The position numbers were made by a program, and so were the translations under genes. From NCBI GenBank assembly GCA_030639665.1, contig DAOWCC010000052.1, positions 1-12,465 on the forward strand: a stretch of 12,465 bases of DNA. Reading direction: 5' to 3'. The notes beneath the pieces were generated by a model. The model was not told the origin of the DNA and made no database searches. It saw only the letters and a program-made list of their open reading frames with translations. Position 1 is the stretch's first letter. Every line of letters starts with the position of its first letter. Positions 1 through 6,648 of this stretch are shown piece after piece. The stretch comes from Elusimicrobiota bacterium. GTDB taxonomy: Bacteria; Elusimicrobiota; Elusimicrobia; Elusimicrobiales; UBA9959.

Positions 1-581
1 CCGGAAAAATCTTCAAATTCATGCCTGTTTATTTTGATTAAATCGGCGTTCAAACTCTCATTTAAAAAATAGCCGCTTATATCAAAAAATATTTTCACGC
101 CTTTTCTCTTTGCCAGAGCCGCCATCTTTTTATAGAAACCTTTTTTTATTCCACGGGGAGAACGGCCGCAAATAACCAAACTTGAATATTTTGAAATAAT
201 CGCGTTTAATTTCCTGAAAAATTCAGTTTGAGCCGAAAGGGGAACATCGGGACCATCCTCATTAAAGTCCGTAGTAATTCCTGATTTGTCCGCTATGGAA
301 TAGCACATGCGGGATTCTCCGTTTTTATGTCTTATGGGATGAAAAAGAATATTCTCTTTCTCTAAAGAGGCTTCTATCCATTTTCCGGTATAACCGCTCA
401 CAAAACCCATTAAATCGCCTTTCACGCCGAGAGTATTTAAAACTCTGGCCACATTTACGCCTTTACCGCCGGCACAAGTCAAAGCTCCGGGAAAACGGAA
501 GATAGTCCCCAACTTGATTTTATCCACACTTACGGTTTTATCAATGGCGAGATTTAGATTTACAATAAGAGCCTTTTTCAT
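1..581 (-). CDS. 1-phosphofructokinase-type PfkB sugar kinase, partial (C-terminus beyond window)
   Basis: An open frame of 193 codons reads leftward from ATG at 581 and leaves the window with no stop. The protein begins MKKALIVNLNLAIDKTVSVD, matching the opening strand of the FruK/LacC branch of the PfkB (ribokinase) superfamily, whose consensus is LNPAIDxT; Asp14 sits at the substrate-binding position. GGKG at residues 38-41, followed by VNVAR, is the first PfkB signature. The segment around residues 85-115 (HKNGESRMCY...GITTDFNEDGPDV) matches the lid and substrate region of these enzymes. Members phosphorylate fructose 1-phosphate or tagatose 6-phosphate with ATP in the cytosol. The second signature with the catalytic GxGD Asp lies outside the window, so the exact substrate is unknown. 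The consensus Pro after LN is Leu here. The start is fixed by an in-frame TAA four codons upstream, yet no Shine-Dalgarno sequence is visible. Confidence 0.88.
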   Translation of the reverse strand, partial: MKKALIVNLNLAIDKTVSVDKIKLGTIFRFPGALTCAGGKGVNVARVLNTLGVKGDLMGFVSGYTGKWIEASLEKENILFHPIRHKNGESRMCYSIADKSGITTDFNEDGPDVPLSAQTEFFRKLNAIISKYSSLVICGRSPRGIKKGFYKKMAALAKRKGVKIFFDISGYFLNESLNADLIKINRHEFEDFS

Positions 582-630
582 AACTTTGTTAGTTTAACAT
601 TTTTAAAAAACACTTGTGTATTTTTTACCC

Positions 631-655
631 CGCGGATTGCTAGATGTAATCCGCG
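631..655. repeat. Imperfect palindrome, 10-bp stem
   Basis: CGCGGATTGC (631-640) pairs with GTAATCCGCG (646-655) around a five-base loop, with one G-T pair. It lies 50 bases upstream of the sugar-kinase start and is followed on neither strand by a convincing T-run. It is therefore more likely a repeat element or protein site than a terminator. Confidence 0.6.
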
Positions 656-667
656 AGATGAAAGAAG

Positions 668-683
668 TGTTCCATTAGGAACA
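668..683. repeat. Short palindrome TGTTCC-ATTA-GGAACA
   Basis: A perfect 6-bp inverted repeat around a four-base centre. It resembles in kind the ATGAACC-AAA-GGTTCAT palindrome at 2533-2549. Such small palindromes are often dispersed through genomes of this type, but copy number cannot be judged from this window. Confidence 0.5.
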
Positions 684-702
684 TTACTACTTTTTGAATG
701 TG

Positions 703-812
703 CTTAGATTTTATTATTTCGCCGATAATCCCGCCTATGGCGGGACGCGTGGAATTGTCGTTTGATGGCCATAGTCCGTGATACCCATCTGCAGATTCCA
801 GAGAAATCTAAG
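703..812. repeat. 110-base element bounded by 9-bp inverted repeats
   Basis: CTTAGATTT at 703-711 is exactly inverted as AAATCTAAG at 804-812. Nested inside are a CCCGCC-TAT-GGCGGG hairpin (730-744) and a weaker GATGG/CCATC pair (764-768 and 785-789). The nesting suggests either a MITE-like element or a folded RNA. There is no obvious flanking direct duplication. The CCCGCCTA..GCGGGAC core recurs at 12092-12108. Confidence 0.45.
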
Positions 813-899
813 ACGCGAGGGCAAGCGGCAGTGGCATAGCCAACCCGGCATAGCCTTAAAATATACGAAGGGGAGACATTTCCCTTAACTCTATCCCCA

Positions 900-929
900 T
901 TGACCAAGAATACAACTGTCTGCTATAGT
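900..929 (+). promoter_or_regulatory. Sigma70-like promoter for the exported-protein genes
   Basis: TTGACC at 900-905 and TATAGT at 924-929 are separated by 18 bases, and a TG at 921-922 one base before the -10 makes it an extended -10 type. Transcription would start near 936, giving a leader of about 50 bases before the ATG at 987. The leader carries a good ribosome binding site, AGGAAGG at 975-981. Confidence 0.6.
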
Positions 930-950
930 ACTGTTATAGTTTTGAACTAT
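923..950. promoter_or_regulatory. Operator-like inverted repeats over promoter and start site
   Basis: Two overlapping symmetric sequences cover the -10 box and predicted start: CTATA-N7-TATAG (923-939) and ATAGTT-TTG-AACTAT (936-950). TATAGT is also directly repeated at 924-929 and 935-940. The position suits a repressor site or a 5' hairpin in the transcript. The regulator is unknown. Confidence 0.4.
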
Positions 951-986
951 CGTTTGTAACCGAATCATATAAAAAGGAAGGTAATT

Positions 987-1526
987 ATGAAATCATTGAA
1001 ACATCCGTCTATTCGAATCTGCATAACTGGATTATGTCTGTTCGCGCTAACTGTTTCCGGCGCTTTTGCGGGGACAAAAAAAATATCAGCCATAGGCAAC
1101 CCGGGACAACTAGTCTCGTTTAAGAAAATGTCTATCGACGATAATACAAAGCATTATATTTCGCTGGTTCGCCGCAGCGACACGGATGTTTGTTCAAATG
1201 ATTTATTCGGAACTCTTAAAGTTGATACTATCGTTTTCTCCGACTATCGCGTGGGAGGAACAGGCACACAAAACGGCTACAGGATTTTCACGCACGCAAG
1301 CGGAGATAAAATATTCTTTACCTTTAAGGGAACAACTTCGGTAATAATTAAAAAAGACGGCACAAAAGCCAAGCGATATAAATTCAAAGGAAAGTGGCAT
1401 TATACCGGCGGAACGGGACAATTTGAAGGTATCACGGGTAAAGGAACATACAAGGGTAAATTGGCCGATAAGGGAGTTGAATTTGATTGGAAAGGCAATT
1501 ACAAAATTCCATCCGCGAAAAAGTAA
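987..1526 (+). CDS. Small exported protein, allene-oxide-cyclase-barrel-like
   Basis: A 179-residue protein with a clear Sec signal peptide: basic start, hydrophobic core, and AFA cleavage site after residue 28. The mature part is rich in beta-type segments. Its C-terminal third (GTGQFEGITGKGTYKG, about residues 141-156, then FDWKGNY) resembles the G-rich strands of small bacterial proteins with an allene-oxide-cyclase-like or lipocalin-like barrel. No catalytic residues can be named, and a role such as ligand binding in the periplasm is only a guess. The start follows AGGAAGG at a spacing of five bases. It is the first gene after the promoter at 900-929. The next gene, 88 bases on in the same direction, also encodes an exported protein, and no terminator lies between them, so the two may be co-transcribed. 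Confidence 0.8.
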   Translation: MKSLKHPSIRICITGLCLFALTVSGAFAGTKKISAIGNPGQLVSFKKMSIDDNTKHYISLVRRSDTDVCSNDLFGTLKVDTIVFSDYRVGGTGTQNGYRIFTHASGDKIFFTFKGTTSVIIKKDGTKAKRYKFKGKWHYTGGTGQFEGITGKGTYKGKLADKGVEFDWKGNYKIPSAKK

Positions 1527-1614
1527 TAAACCGGGATGAATTATTTAGCGTCATATGTTTTTTTGAAACCCAAATAATTTGTCAAAAAGTATCACGCCAT
1601 AAGGAGAAATCATT

Positions 1615-2364
1615 ATGACAATGAAGACTAACGCGGCAAAGATAGTAGTGTTTGCATTGGCTGTTTGCTTAAGTTTCGCGACAGGGACGCGGGCATTCTG
1701 GGTGGATGAAGGGCAAGATGCCGAAAAGGACACTTTCTCCGCGACAAAACATCACGACGCTCACGCGGGAGAAAATTCATTGCTTACACAATTAAAGCAA
1801 GCTAAAGACAAACTCCTTTTTGATATTCCGATTCCATCTCCAAAAAAAATCAAGGAGCGTATTAAAAATTACCTTAATAAATCCACAGAAAACACAAAGT
1901 TTGGTATTCTTGAAGATTTGTTTAAGAAAGGATTAAAACCGTCTAAGGAAGATATGACAGGTTGGTATTCCGGCAAATGGTGCTCAAGTGATAATCCGGA
2001 TATAGAAAAAGGGTCCATATTTATAGGACAACACGAAGGCGATACAGGCAAGGAGAAACTTTTTAAAGTAGGTGTTCATTACTGCTGTATAGCTCCGCAT
2101 CTTTCTTGCGATAATCTTACTCCCAAACGAATAAACTATTATTCAGAACTTACATTGCTAAGACATGAACCCGAATCGAGGGAAAAGGAATTCGTTTTTT
2201 ATAATCGCACCTTTGACAAAAAAAACAGATCAATAAAACAAATACGGAAATACGGAAATGTTTTAGTGGTCAAAGAAGGCTATGAAAAAAATATTTTCGG
2301 AAAATATGATACAAAATACGATATACGGTACCACTATTTCTATAAAGATGTAACACCTCAATAA
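1615..2364 (+). CDS. Exported protein of unknown function
   Basis: A 249-residue protein beginning with a signal peptide (hydrophobic core at about residues 9-24, probable cleavage after TRA at 27). I do not recognise the family. After a charged, probably helical segment (about residues 55-110), the C-terminal half has aromatic-rich strand-like stretches, including GWYSGKWCSS and HYCCIAPHLSCDN. The several cysteines there could form disulphides in an oxidising compartment. A TGWYSGKWC-type opening is common in small secreted beta-barrel proteins, but I would not assign one. The start has a strong AAGGAG about nine bases upstream; the ATG two codons further in is an alternative. The gene is followed directly by an intrinsic terminator. 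Confidence 0.78.
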   Translation: MTMKTNAAKIVVFALAVCLSFATGTRAFWVDEGQDAEKDTFSATKHHDAHAGENSLLTQLKQAKDKLLFDIPIPSPKKIKERIKNYLNKSTENTKFGILEDLFKKGLKPSKEDMTGWYSGKWCSSDNPDIEKGSIFIGQHEGDTGKEKLFKVGVHYCCIAPHLSCDNLTPKRINYYSELTLLRHEPESREKEFVFYNRTFDKKNRSIKQIRKYGNVLVVKEGYEKNIFGKYDTKYDIRYHYFYKDVTPQ

Positions 2365-2369
2365 AACCT

Positions 2370-2417
2370 ATTGAAAGAACCGAAGGGATTGTTCTATCTT
2401 TCGGTTCTTTCAATTTA
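2370..2417 (+). terminator. Intrinsic terminator after the exported-protein genes
   Basis: ATTGAAAGAACCGAA (2370-2384) is exactly inverted at 2400-2414, giving a perfect 15-bp stem with a 15-base loop, then a short T-rich tail (TTATTC). It starts six bases after the stop codon of the upstream gene. The tail is modest but the position is convincing. Confidence 0.72.
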
Positions 2418-2466
2418 TTCAATTCATCATCACAAAATTCTAAAAAAAATTATCGAAGGCATGAGC

Positions 2467-2502
2467 GACTATGCCTATCGGACGGGACAGATTCCGACAC
2501 TT
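2467..2502. repeat. Dispersed repeat fragment sharing TTCCGACACTT with 12113-12123
   Basis: TTCCGACACTT at 2492-2502 is the exact reverse complement of AAGTGTCGGAA at 12113-12123. In both places it adjoins a GGGAC-containing stretch (GGACGGGACAG here, GCGGGACAAAC there). Both copies are intergenic and lie upstream of a gene or operon start. This suggests a small dispersed repeat family. Confidence 0.45.
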
Positions 2503-2532
2503 TATGGTCATTCGTATAACTCATGACATCTG

Positions 2533-2549
2533 ATGAACCAAAGGTTCAT
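2533..2549. repeat. Palindrome ATGAACC-AAA-GGTTCAT
   Basis: A perfect 7-bp inverted repeat with a three-base centre, ending 27 bases upstream of the TATAAT box of the five-gene cluster. It could be an operator or a dispersed palindrome. There is no T-run, so it is not a terminator. Confidence 0.45.
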
Positions 2550-2576
2550 TGTTCCAAAGCATAGCTTCGATTATTG

Positions 2577-2582
2577 TATAAT
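2577..2582 (+). promoter_or_regulatory. Consensus -10 box (TATAAT) of the asmA-trxB cluster
   Basis: A perfect TATAAT lies ten bases before the ATG at 2592. Transcription would start at about 2589-2592, that is at or next to the initiation codon. No good -35 is visible at the usual spacing, and no Shine-Dalgarno sequence precedes the ATG. Together this suggests a leaderless or nearly leaderless transcript. Confidence 0.5.
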
Positions 2583-2591
2583 TTGGTTATT

Positions 2592-4835
2592 ATGAAGAAA
2601 ACTCTAAAGGCGCTGTCATATTTTACCCTTTTTGTTTTATTTTCGGGATTATTGGTTTTTTTTGGCCTTAAACATTATTTCACACCTGAGCGTATAAAAA
2701 AACTTATTATCGATTTTGCCCAAAAAAATACAAACCGAGAAATATCTCTTGATAGCGCTTCTTTGAAATTAAGCGGTTTTGCCATTAAGAATTTAAAAAT
2801 ATCTGAATATCCAAGCTTTGAGAAAGGCGAATTTTTAACCGCCAAGGAATTTATTTTAACGCCGTCTCTTCGCGCCCTTCTGAAAAAGAAAATAAAAATC
2901 AACTCAATAGCTGTGAAAGGCCTGGAACTGCAAGTTATTGAGGTGAAGAAGAATGTCTATAATTTCGCGGATTTAATCGAAAAAGAACCAAAGACAAAAG
3001 CTAAAAAAAGTAAAACTTCTCCGAAAGGAAAAAGCAAGCCGATTGACTTAATGATTTCCGATCTGACCGTTACCAATTCCAAAATGTTATTTAAAAATTC
3101 AGCCGGCTCTTTCATATTTAAAAATATAAAGTTTGAGGCCGAAAATATATCTCCAAAAGCAGTATTCCCTTATAAAGCCTATTTCATCATGGATGTAAAA
3201 ACGCCGTCTTTTAAGGGAGAGCTTCCCGCTTCTTTATCGGGAGATTTAAATCTTCCGGACTTTGACGCGGAAAAAGGGGAAATGAATATTAAAAAGGCCA
3301 AAATCAGCCTTGGAAAAATCAACTGCATGATAAACGGAACTCTCAAAAATCTCATTGAACCCGACGCAAAGCTTTATATCGAAACAAGACCTTTTTCAAC
3401 GACAAGCTTAAAACCTTATTTTCCGCAAATACCGTCCAAAATCGGTCTGCCCGCTTTTAACGCGGATATAAATTTTAAACTTTCGGCTAATTTCATGAAG
3501 ATAAAAAAAATGTCTTATCACGCGGCTTTCTTTTCAGGTGATTTATCGGGCAGATTGGATTGGCAACCGCAATTCAAATACAACTTTAATCTCGATTTAA
3601 AAGCAAATATTCCTGAAACCAACTCTTCCATAATAGCCAAAAAATTTCCGGCTGTGCCTAAGAACTTAAAACTGCCTATGCTGGACATTGAGCTTAGAAC
3701 TCTTTTGAAAGATGATTTAGTAAGAATTAAACACGCTAAAATAAGCACTCGCAAAAACGCCATCACCACGTCAATAAATGTCCGCTTTCCAAAAAAAGGC
3801 ATGGATATTAACGGCAGCGCGCAAATTAAAAAAGGCAATATAAAGGAAATTGCGGGAATATTCCCTCAACTTAAGGAATACGCGCTGAGCGGAAGTTTTA
3901 AAGGCCATACAAAATTTTCATATAAGAGGAAACCGGTCTTTAACGGCCTATTGAATTTAACCAATTTCCACGGCGGGACGGACCTATTTAGACTGAATAA
4001 AGTAAATGGAACCCTGTCGTTCAGTGATAAGAAGATAGCTGTAAAAAAATTAAGCGGAAAACTTGAAGATGCTGATTTTCGCGTCAGTTTATCCGCCGAA
4101 ACATATTTAAAACATCCTGTGATAAAATTTGATGGCGCCATATCGGAACTTAAACTTCCTCCAATGAAACCGGCTCCAAAAACTCCCGTTAAAGAGACAA
4201 AAGACAAAGCGCAAAAAGACGCGAACGCGATACCAATTGATATTTCCGGCGCAATTACCATAGGAAAAATCAATCATCCTAATTTTGTGGGACGGGAAAT
4301 TGCGTTTAAAACCGATTTAAAGAATATAAGACCCGACATGAAAGATATTTCCGGCAATACCACTTTTATTGTTAAGGACGGAAAATTTTCAGATCTCTAT
4401 CAGATAGCCGCCGATTATAAAATTGCCAAAGTGGTTCTTTCACCGATATTGCTTTTGCAAAAGAGCTCTAAAGCGGCAAAATTAAAAAGTCTTCCCGATT
4501 TCAATAATATCGACTATTCTTTGATAGACGGCAACTACACTTTCAATAAAGGCATGATGAAGATAGTAAAATCAACGCTTAATTCAAATGTGGCGGATGT
4601 AAAAACTTCCGGTAAAGTTAATTTGGTTAATGAAAAACTTGATATAAGAATCAGCGCCAAACTTCATAAACAAAGCGGAATAAGCATGTCAACGGCCATA
4701 GATCTTATTGTAAAAGGCACTTTGACGGATCCAAAAGTAAAGCCTGATGTTAAATCCATCATTAAGCAACCGGCCATTAAAAAAGCCATTGATAAAAATA
4801 TAAAAAATTTATTTAAGAAATTTAAATTAAAATGA
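2592..4835 (+). CDS. AsmA-like family protein, membrane-anchored
   Basis: A 747-residue protein with one N-terminal membrane helix (about residues 8-27) followed directly by FTPERIKKLIIDFAQKNTNR and the ISLDSASLKLSGFAIKNLKI pattern typical of AsmA/DUF748-type proteins. The long middle is repeated amphipathic beta strand, as expected for the hydrophobic groove of this superfamily, which is linked to lipid transport and envelope homeostasis. The C-terminal 170 residues match the AsmA C-terminal pattern (GKFSDLYQ..., DGNYTFNKGMMKI, DVKTSGKVNL, VKGTLTDPKVKPD). Two lysine-rich linkers, at about 131-149 and 523-548, interrupt the fold. It would span the periplasm from an inner-membrane anchor. I chose ATG 2592 over an upstream TTG at 2574 because the latter overlaps the TATAAT box. 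Its stop overlaps the next start by four bases (ATGA), so the two products are probably translationally coupled. Confidence 0.85.
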   Translation: MKKTLKALSYFTLFVLFSGLLVFFGLKHYFTPERIKKLIIDFAQKNTNREISLDSASLKLSGFAIKNLKISEYPSFEKGEFLTAKEFILTPSLRALLKKKIKINSIAVKGLELQVIEVKKNVYNFADLIEKEPKTKAKKSKTSPKGKSKPIDLMISDLTVTNSKMLFKNSAGSFIFKNIKFEAENISPKAVFPYKAYFIMDVKTPSFKGELPASLSGDLNLPDFDAEKGEMNIKKAKISLGKINCMINGTLKNLIEPDAKLYIETRPFSTTSLKPYFPQIPSKIGLPAFNADINFKLSANFMKIKKMSYHAAFFSGDLSGRLDWQPQFKYNFNLDLKANIPETNSSIIAKKFPAVPKNLKLPMLDIELRTLLKDDLVRIKHAKISTRKNAITTSINVRFPKKGMDINGSAQIKKGNIKEIAGIFPQLKEYALSGSFKGHTKFSYKRKPVFNGLLNLTNFHGGTDLFRLNKVNGTLSFSDKKIAVKKLSGKLEDADFRVSLSAETYLKHPVIKFDGAISELKLPPMKPAPKTPVKETKDKAQKDANAIPIDISGAITIGKINHPNFVGREIAFKTDLKNIRPDMKDISGNTTFIVKDGKFSDLYQIAADYKIAKVVLSPILLLQKSSKAAKLKSLPDFNNIDYSLIDGNYTFNKGMMKIVKSTLNSNVADVKTSGKVNLVNEKLDIRISAKLHKQSGISMSTAIDLIVKGTLTDPKVKPDVKSIIKQPAIKKAIDKNIKNLFKKFKLK

Positions 4836-5734
4836 AACCGTTAAAAATTTTATTTCCACTACTGGCTATTTTTCTTATTTCCTGCGCTTCAAATAAACCA
4901 AAAAAAGAAGTAATCCTAAGCAGTGAGCCCTCCATTGAAAGGGCTCTGGACATTCTTGTCTCAACTCCCGACGGAAAAAGCCTTGTAAAATTTCTCTATG
5001 ATCATCCTGTGCGAATAGAATATTCAAATACGGCCGGTCTCTGCCATAAATTCGCGTTTGAAAAAAATAGAATTTATATAGCCAGAGATTTTAAAGAATC
5101 GGATATTCTTCTTGCTCTTGAAGTGGCGAGATCCGCCCTCATCTACAAAATGTATTTTGTAAGCAAGCTTAAAGAAATAATAGCCGAGGAGGAAGAAGTT
5201 GCGGCGCTTCTTCAATCGAGAGTGGCGCTTCAGCTTAATCTTGTAAATGATGATTTTCTCAAATACCCTTTTTCAGCTAAAATCAAATCCGAATTTTGCA
5301 CTTATATTATGGACGGGCAAAGGCCCGCCATGCGCAAAGCCCGCTACGCGGCTCTTATTACGGACCCTGATTGTCAACTGCCGCTTGAAACCCTTCATTC
5401 TCAAAAGACTTGGCTGAGAAAAATAAAAGACTCCACCGGTAAAGGAAAGTTTTTTCAGGCGCTTTATGAACGGGACTTGGAAAAGGTTGAAAAAGGAACC
5501 ATTACCATGGCACAAGCAATGAAAGCCGATGCTTTGAACAGAGGTCTAAACACATATGATCTTTACAGATATCAAAGAACTTTTTATGAAGATGCCACTG
5601 AAATTGTTTCTAAAATTGAGAAAATGTACCTGCAAGAAATAAGAAAAGATGCCGGTTGGCGCAAAAGAAACGCTGATATTATAGAAAGAGCGAGCATGGA
5701 ATTTTCGGAGTGTAATTTATTATATGACGAATAA
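4832..5734 (+). CDS. Lipoprotein of unknown function, coupled to the AsmA-like gene
   Basis: A 300-residue protein with a classical lipoprotein signal: Lys near the start, a hydrophobic core, and lipobox LISC ending at Cys18. Position +2 after the Cys is Ala, which in enteric bacteria would allow export to the outer membrane. I do not recognise a family. The segment at about residues 60-110 (AFEKNRIYIARDFKESDILLALEVARSALIYK) has the strand-then-helix layout of zinc peptidase cores, but no HExxH is present. The rest is largely charged helix, ending in a Cys-containing tail. The start lies inside the stop of the AsmA-like gene, and the end overlaps the cutA start by 11 bases. The tight pairing suggests that it works with the AsmA-like protein at the envelope, which is inference. 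Confidence 0.8.
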   Translation: MKPLKILFPLLAIFLISCASNKPKKEVILSSEPSIERALDILVSTPDGKSLVKFLYDHPVRIEYSNTAGLCHKFAFEKNRIYIARDFKESDILLALEVARSALIYKMYFVSKLKEIIAEEEEVAALLQSRVALQLNLVNDDFLKYPFSAKIKSEFCTYIMDGQRPAMRKARYAALITDPDCQLPLETLHSQKTWLRKIKDSTGKGKFFQALYERDLEKVEKGTITMAQAMKADALNRGLNTYDLYRYQRTFYEDATEIVSKIEKMYLQEIRKDAGWRKRNADIIERASMEFSECNLLYDE

Positions 5735-6044
5735 AAAGTTCCAAATAGGCATGATAACAGCCGGAGATAAAAAAACGGCTTCGAGATTAGCGCGCGGCCT
5801 TGTAAAAAATAATCTCGCGGCATGTGTTTCAATTATCCCTCAAATAAAATCAATCTATGCATGGAACGGAAAAATAGAAGAGGCTAATGAACATTTTCTT
5901 ATAGCAAAAACTCGGAGTTCTCTCTCAAAAAAAATAATAAGCTTTGTTCAAAAAAATCATACATATTCCAACCCTGAAATAATTTTTTTAAATATCGAAG
6001 ACGGCAGCAAAAACTATCTTGACTGGATTAAAAAAAACACATAA
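5724..6044 (+). CDS. cutA: CutA1 family protein
   Basis: A 106-residue protein, the usual length of CutA1. Recognisable blocks are KNNLAACVSIIPQIKSIYAW (residues 28-47), the WNGKIEE turn that follows, the FLIAKT strand, and the C-terminal HTYSNPEIIFLNIEDG and YLDWI pattern (family consensus HPYEvPEiialpi...YL.Wi). CutA1 forms a small cytosolic trimer of ferredoxin-like folds. It was named for divalent metal tolerance in Escherichia coli, but its real function is still unclear. The consensus Pro-Tyr-Glu after His is Thr-Tyr-Ser here, a mild divergence. The start overlaps the upstream lipoprotein gene by 11 bases, with a weak GGAG about 13 bases upstream. Confidence 0.92.
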   Translation: MTNKKFQIGMITAGDKKTASRLARGLVKNNLAACVSIIPQIKSIYAWNGKIEEANEHFLIAKTRSSLSKKIISFVQKNHTYSNPEIIFLNIEDGSKNYLDWIKKNT

Positions 6045-6061
6045 AGATTTGAAATAATAAA

Positions 6062-6637
6062 ATGAAAACACAACTTATTTTAGCCTCGAAATCCGAAAGA
6101 CGAGTAAAATTGTTAAAAAGAGCGGGAATTAAATTTCGGCAGATATCAAGCAATGCCAATGAAGAAACCCGCCTAAAACGCCCTTCCGCCATTGTAAAAG
6201 AGCTCTCTTTAAGAAAAGCTTTGGCGGTAGCTAAAAAATATCCGAATATGCCGGTTATAGGAGCCGACACCCTTGTGTTTCGAAAGGGAAAAATACTCGG
6301 CAAACCTAAAAACATCAAAGAAGCCGTCTCTATGCTTAAATTTCAAAACGGAAATTGGCAGACTGTTTACAGCGGAACGGCTTTGGTATGGATTGATAAA
6401 AATATTTATCTTAAAAATTATGACATGTCGAAATGCAAAGCCAGGAAACTTAATCCAGCTGAACTCCGTTATTTTGCTTCAAAACATATGGATAAAGCGG
6501 GCGGTTATGCCATTCAGGATACCGATGATGTTTTTATTGAAAAAATAAAAGGCAGATTTGACACTATAGTCGGCCTGCCGGTAAATCTTATAAAAAAATA
6601 TTTAAGGCTCTGCGAAAAAGCCCAACGAGAATACTAA
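6062..6637 (+). CDS. maf: Maf family nucleoside triphosphate pyrophosphatase
   Basis: A 191-residue protein of normal Maf length. It opens with LILASKSERRVKLLKRAGI, the Maf substrate loop (consensus LASxSPRRxxLL), and has GADTLV with catalytic Asp69, a conserved Lys52 in the following-helix region, DKAGGYAIQD and the GLPVNLI C-terminal motif. Maf enzymes hydrolyse dTTP, UTP or modified nucleotides to the monophosphate and pyrophosphate, acting as house-cleaning enzymes and in division arrest. The Pro of SPRR is Glu12 here, while both Arg are kept. The gene begins 17 bases after cutA with no clear Shine-Dalgarno sequence and ends 11 bases before trxB, whose ribosome binding site overlaps its stop codon. 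Confidence 0.93.
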   Translation: MKTQLILASKSERRVKLLKRAGIKFRQISSNANEETRLKRPSAIVKELSLRKALAVAKKYPNMPVIGADTLVFRKGKILGKPKNIKEAVSMLKFQNGNWQTVYSGTALVWIDKNIYLKNYDMSKCKARKLNPAELRYFASKHMDKAGGYAIQDTDDVFIEKIKGRFDTIVGLPVNLIKKYLRLCEKAQREY

Positions 6638-6648
6638 GGAGAATCATT

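Larger units (their letters stand above)
582..986. other. Divergent intergenic region rich in inverted repeats
   Basis: These 405 bases separate the leftward sugar-kinase gene from the rightward exported-protein gene. I see no convincing coding frame. The one long minus-strand frame (704-907) needs a TTG start, has no ribosome binding site and translates palindromic DNA. The stretch holds several hairpins (631-655, 668-683, 730-744), a 9-base inverted repeat pair 92 bases apart (703-711 and 804-812), a tandem pair of GGCATAGCC (833-841 and 847-855), a short AAGGGG/TCCCTT stem (868-886) and a promoter at its right end. It may hold a dispersed repeat, a structured leader or both. I could not match it to a riboswitch class I know. 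Confidence 0.6.

Noticed and set aside
815..890. Possible c-di-GMP (GEMM) or SAM riboswitch, from AGGGCAAGC and AACCCGGCA words
   Set aside because: Only short words match. The conserved core order and tetraloop-receptor parts are absent, and the stretch lies upstream of the predicted transcription start of the downstream gene.
704..907. 67-codon minus-strand frame upstream of the first exported-protein gene
   Set aside because: It needs a TTG start, has no ribosome binding site, and is a translation of the palindromic repeat region and the promoter.
2461..2526. 21-codon plus-strand frame beginning ATGAGCGAC
   Set aside because: It consists of the dispersed-repeat sequence, has only a poor ribosome binding site, and is very short.
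3866..4273. 135-codon minus-strand frame inside the AsmA-like gene, and similar frames opposite the other plus-strand genes
   Set aside because: They lie wholly opposite well-supported genes and have no start signals. Long antisense frames are expected opposite lysine-rich AT-biased genes.
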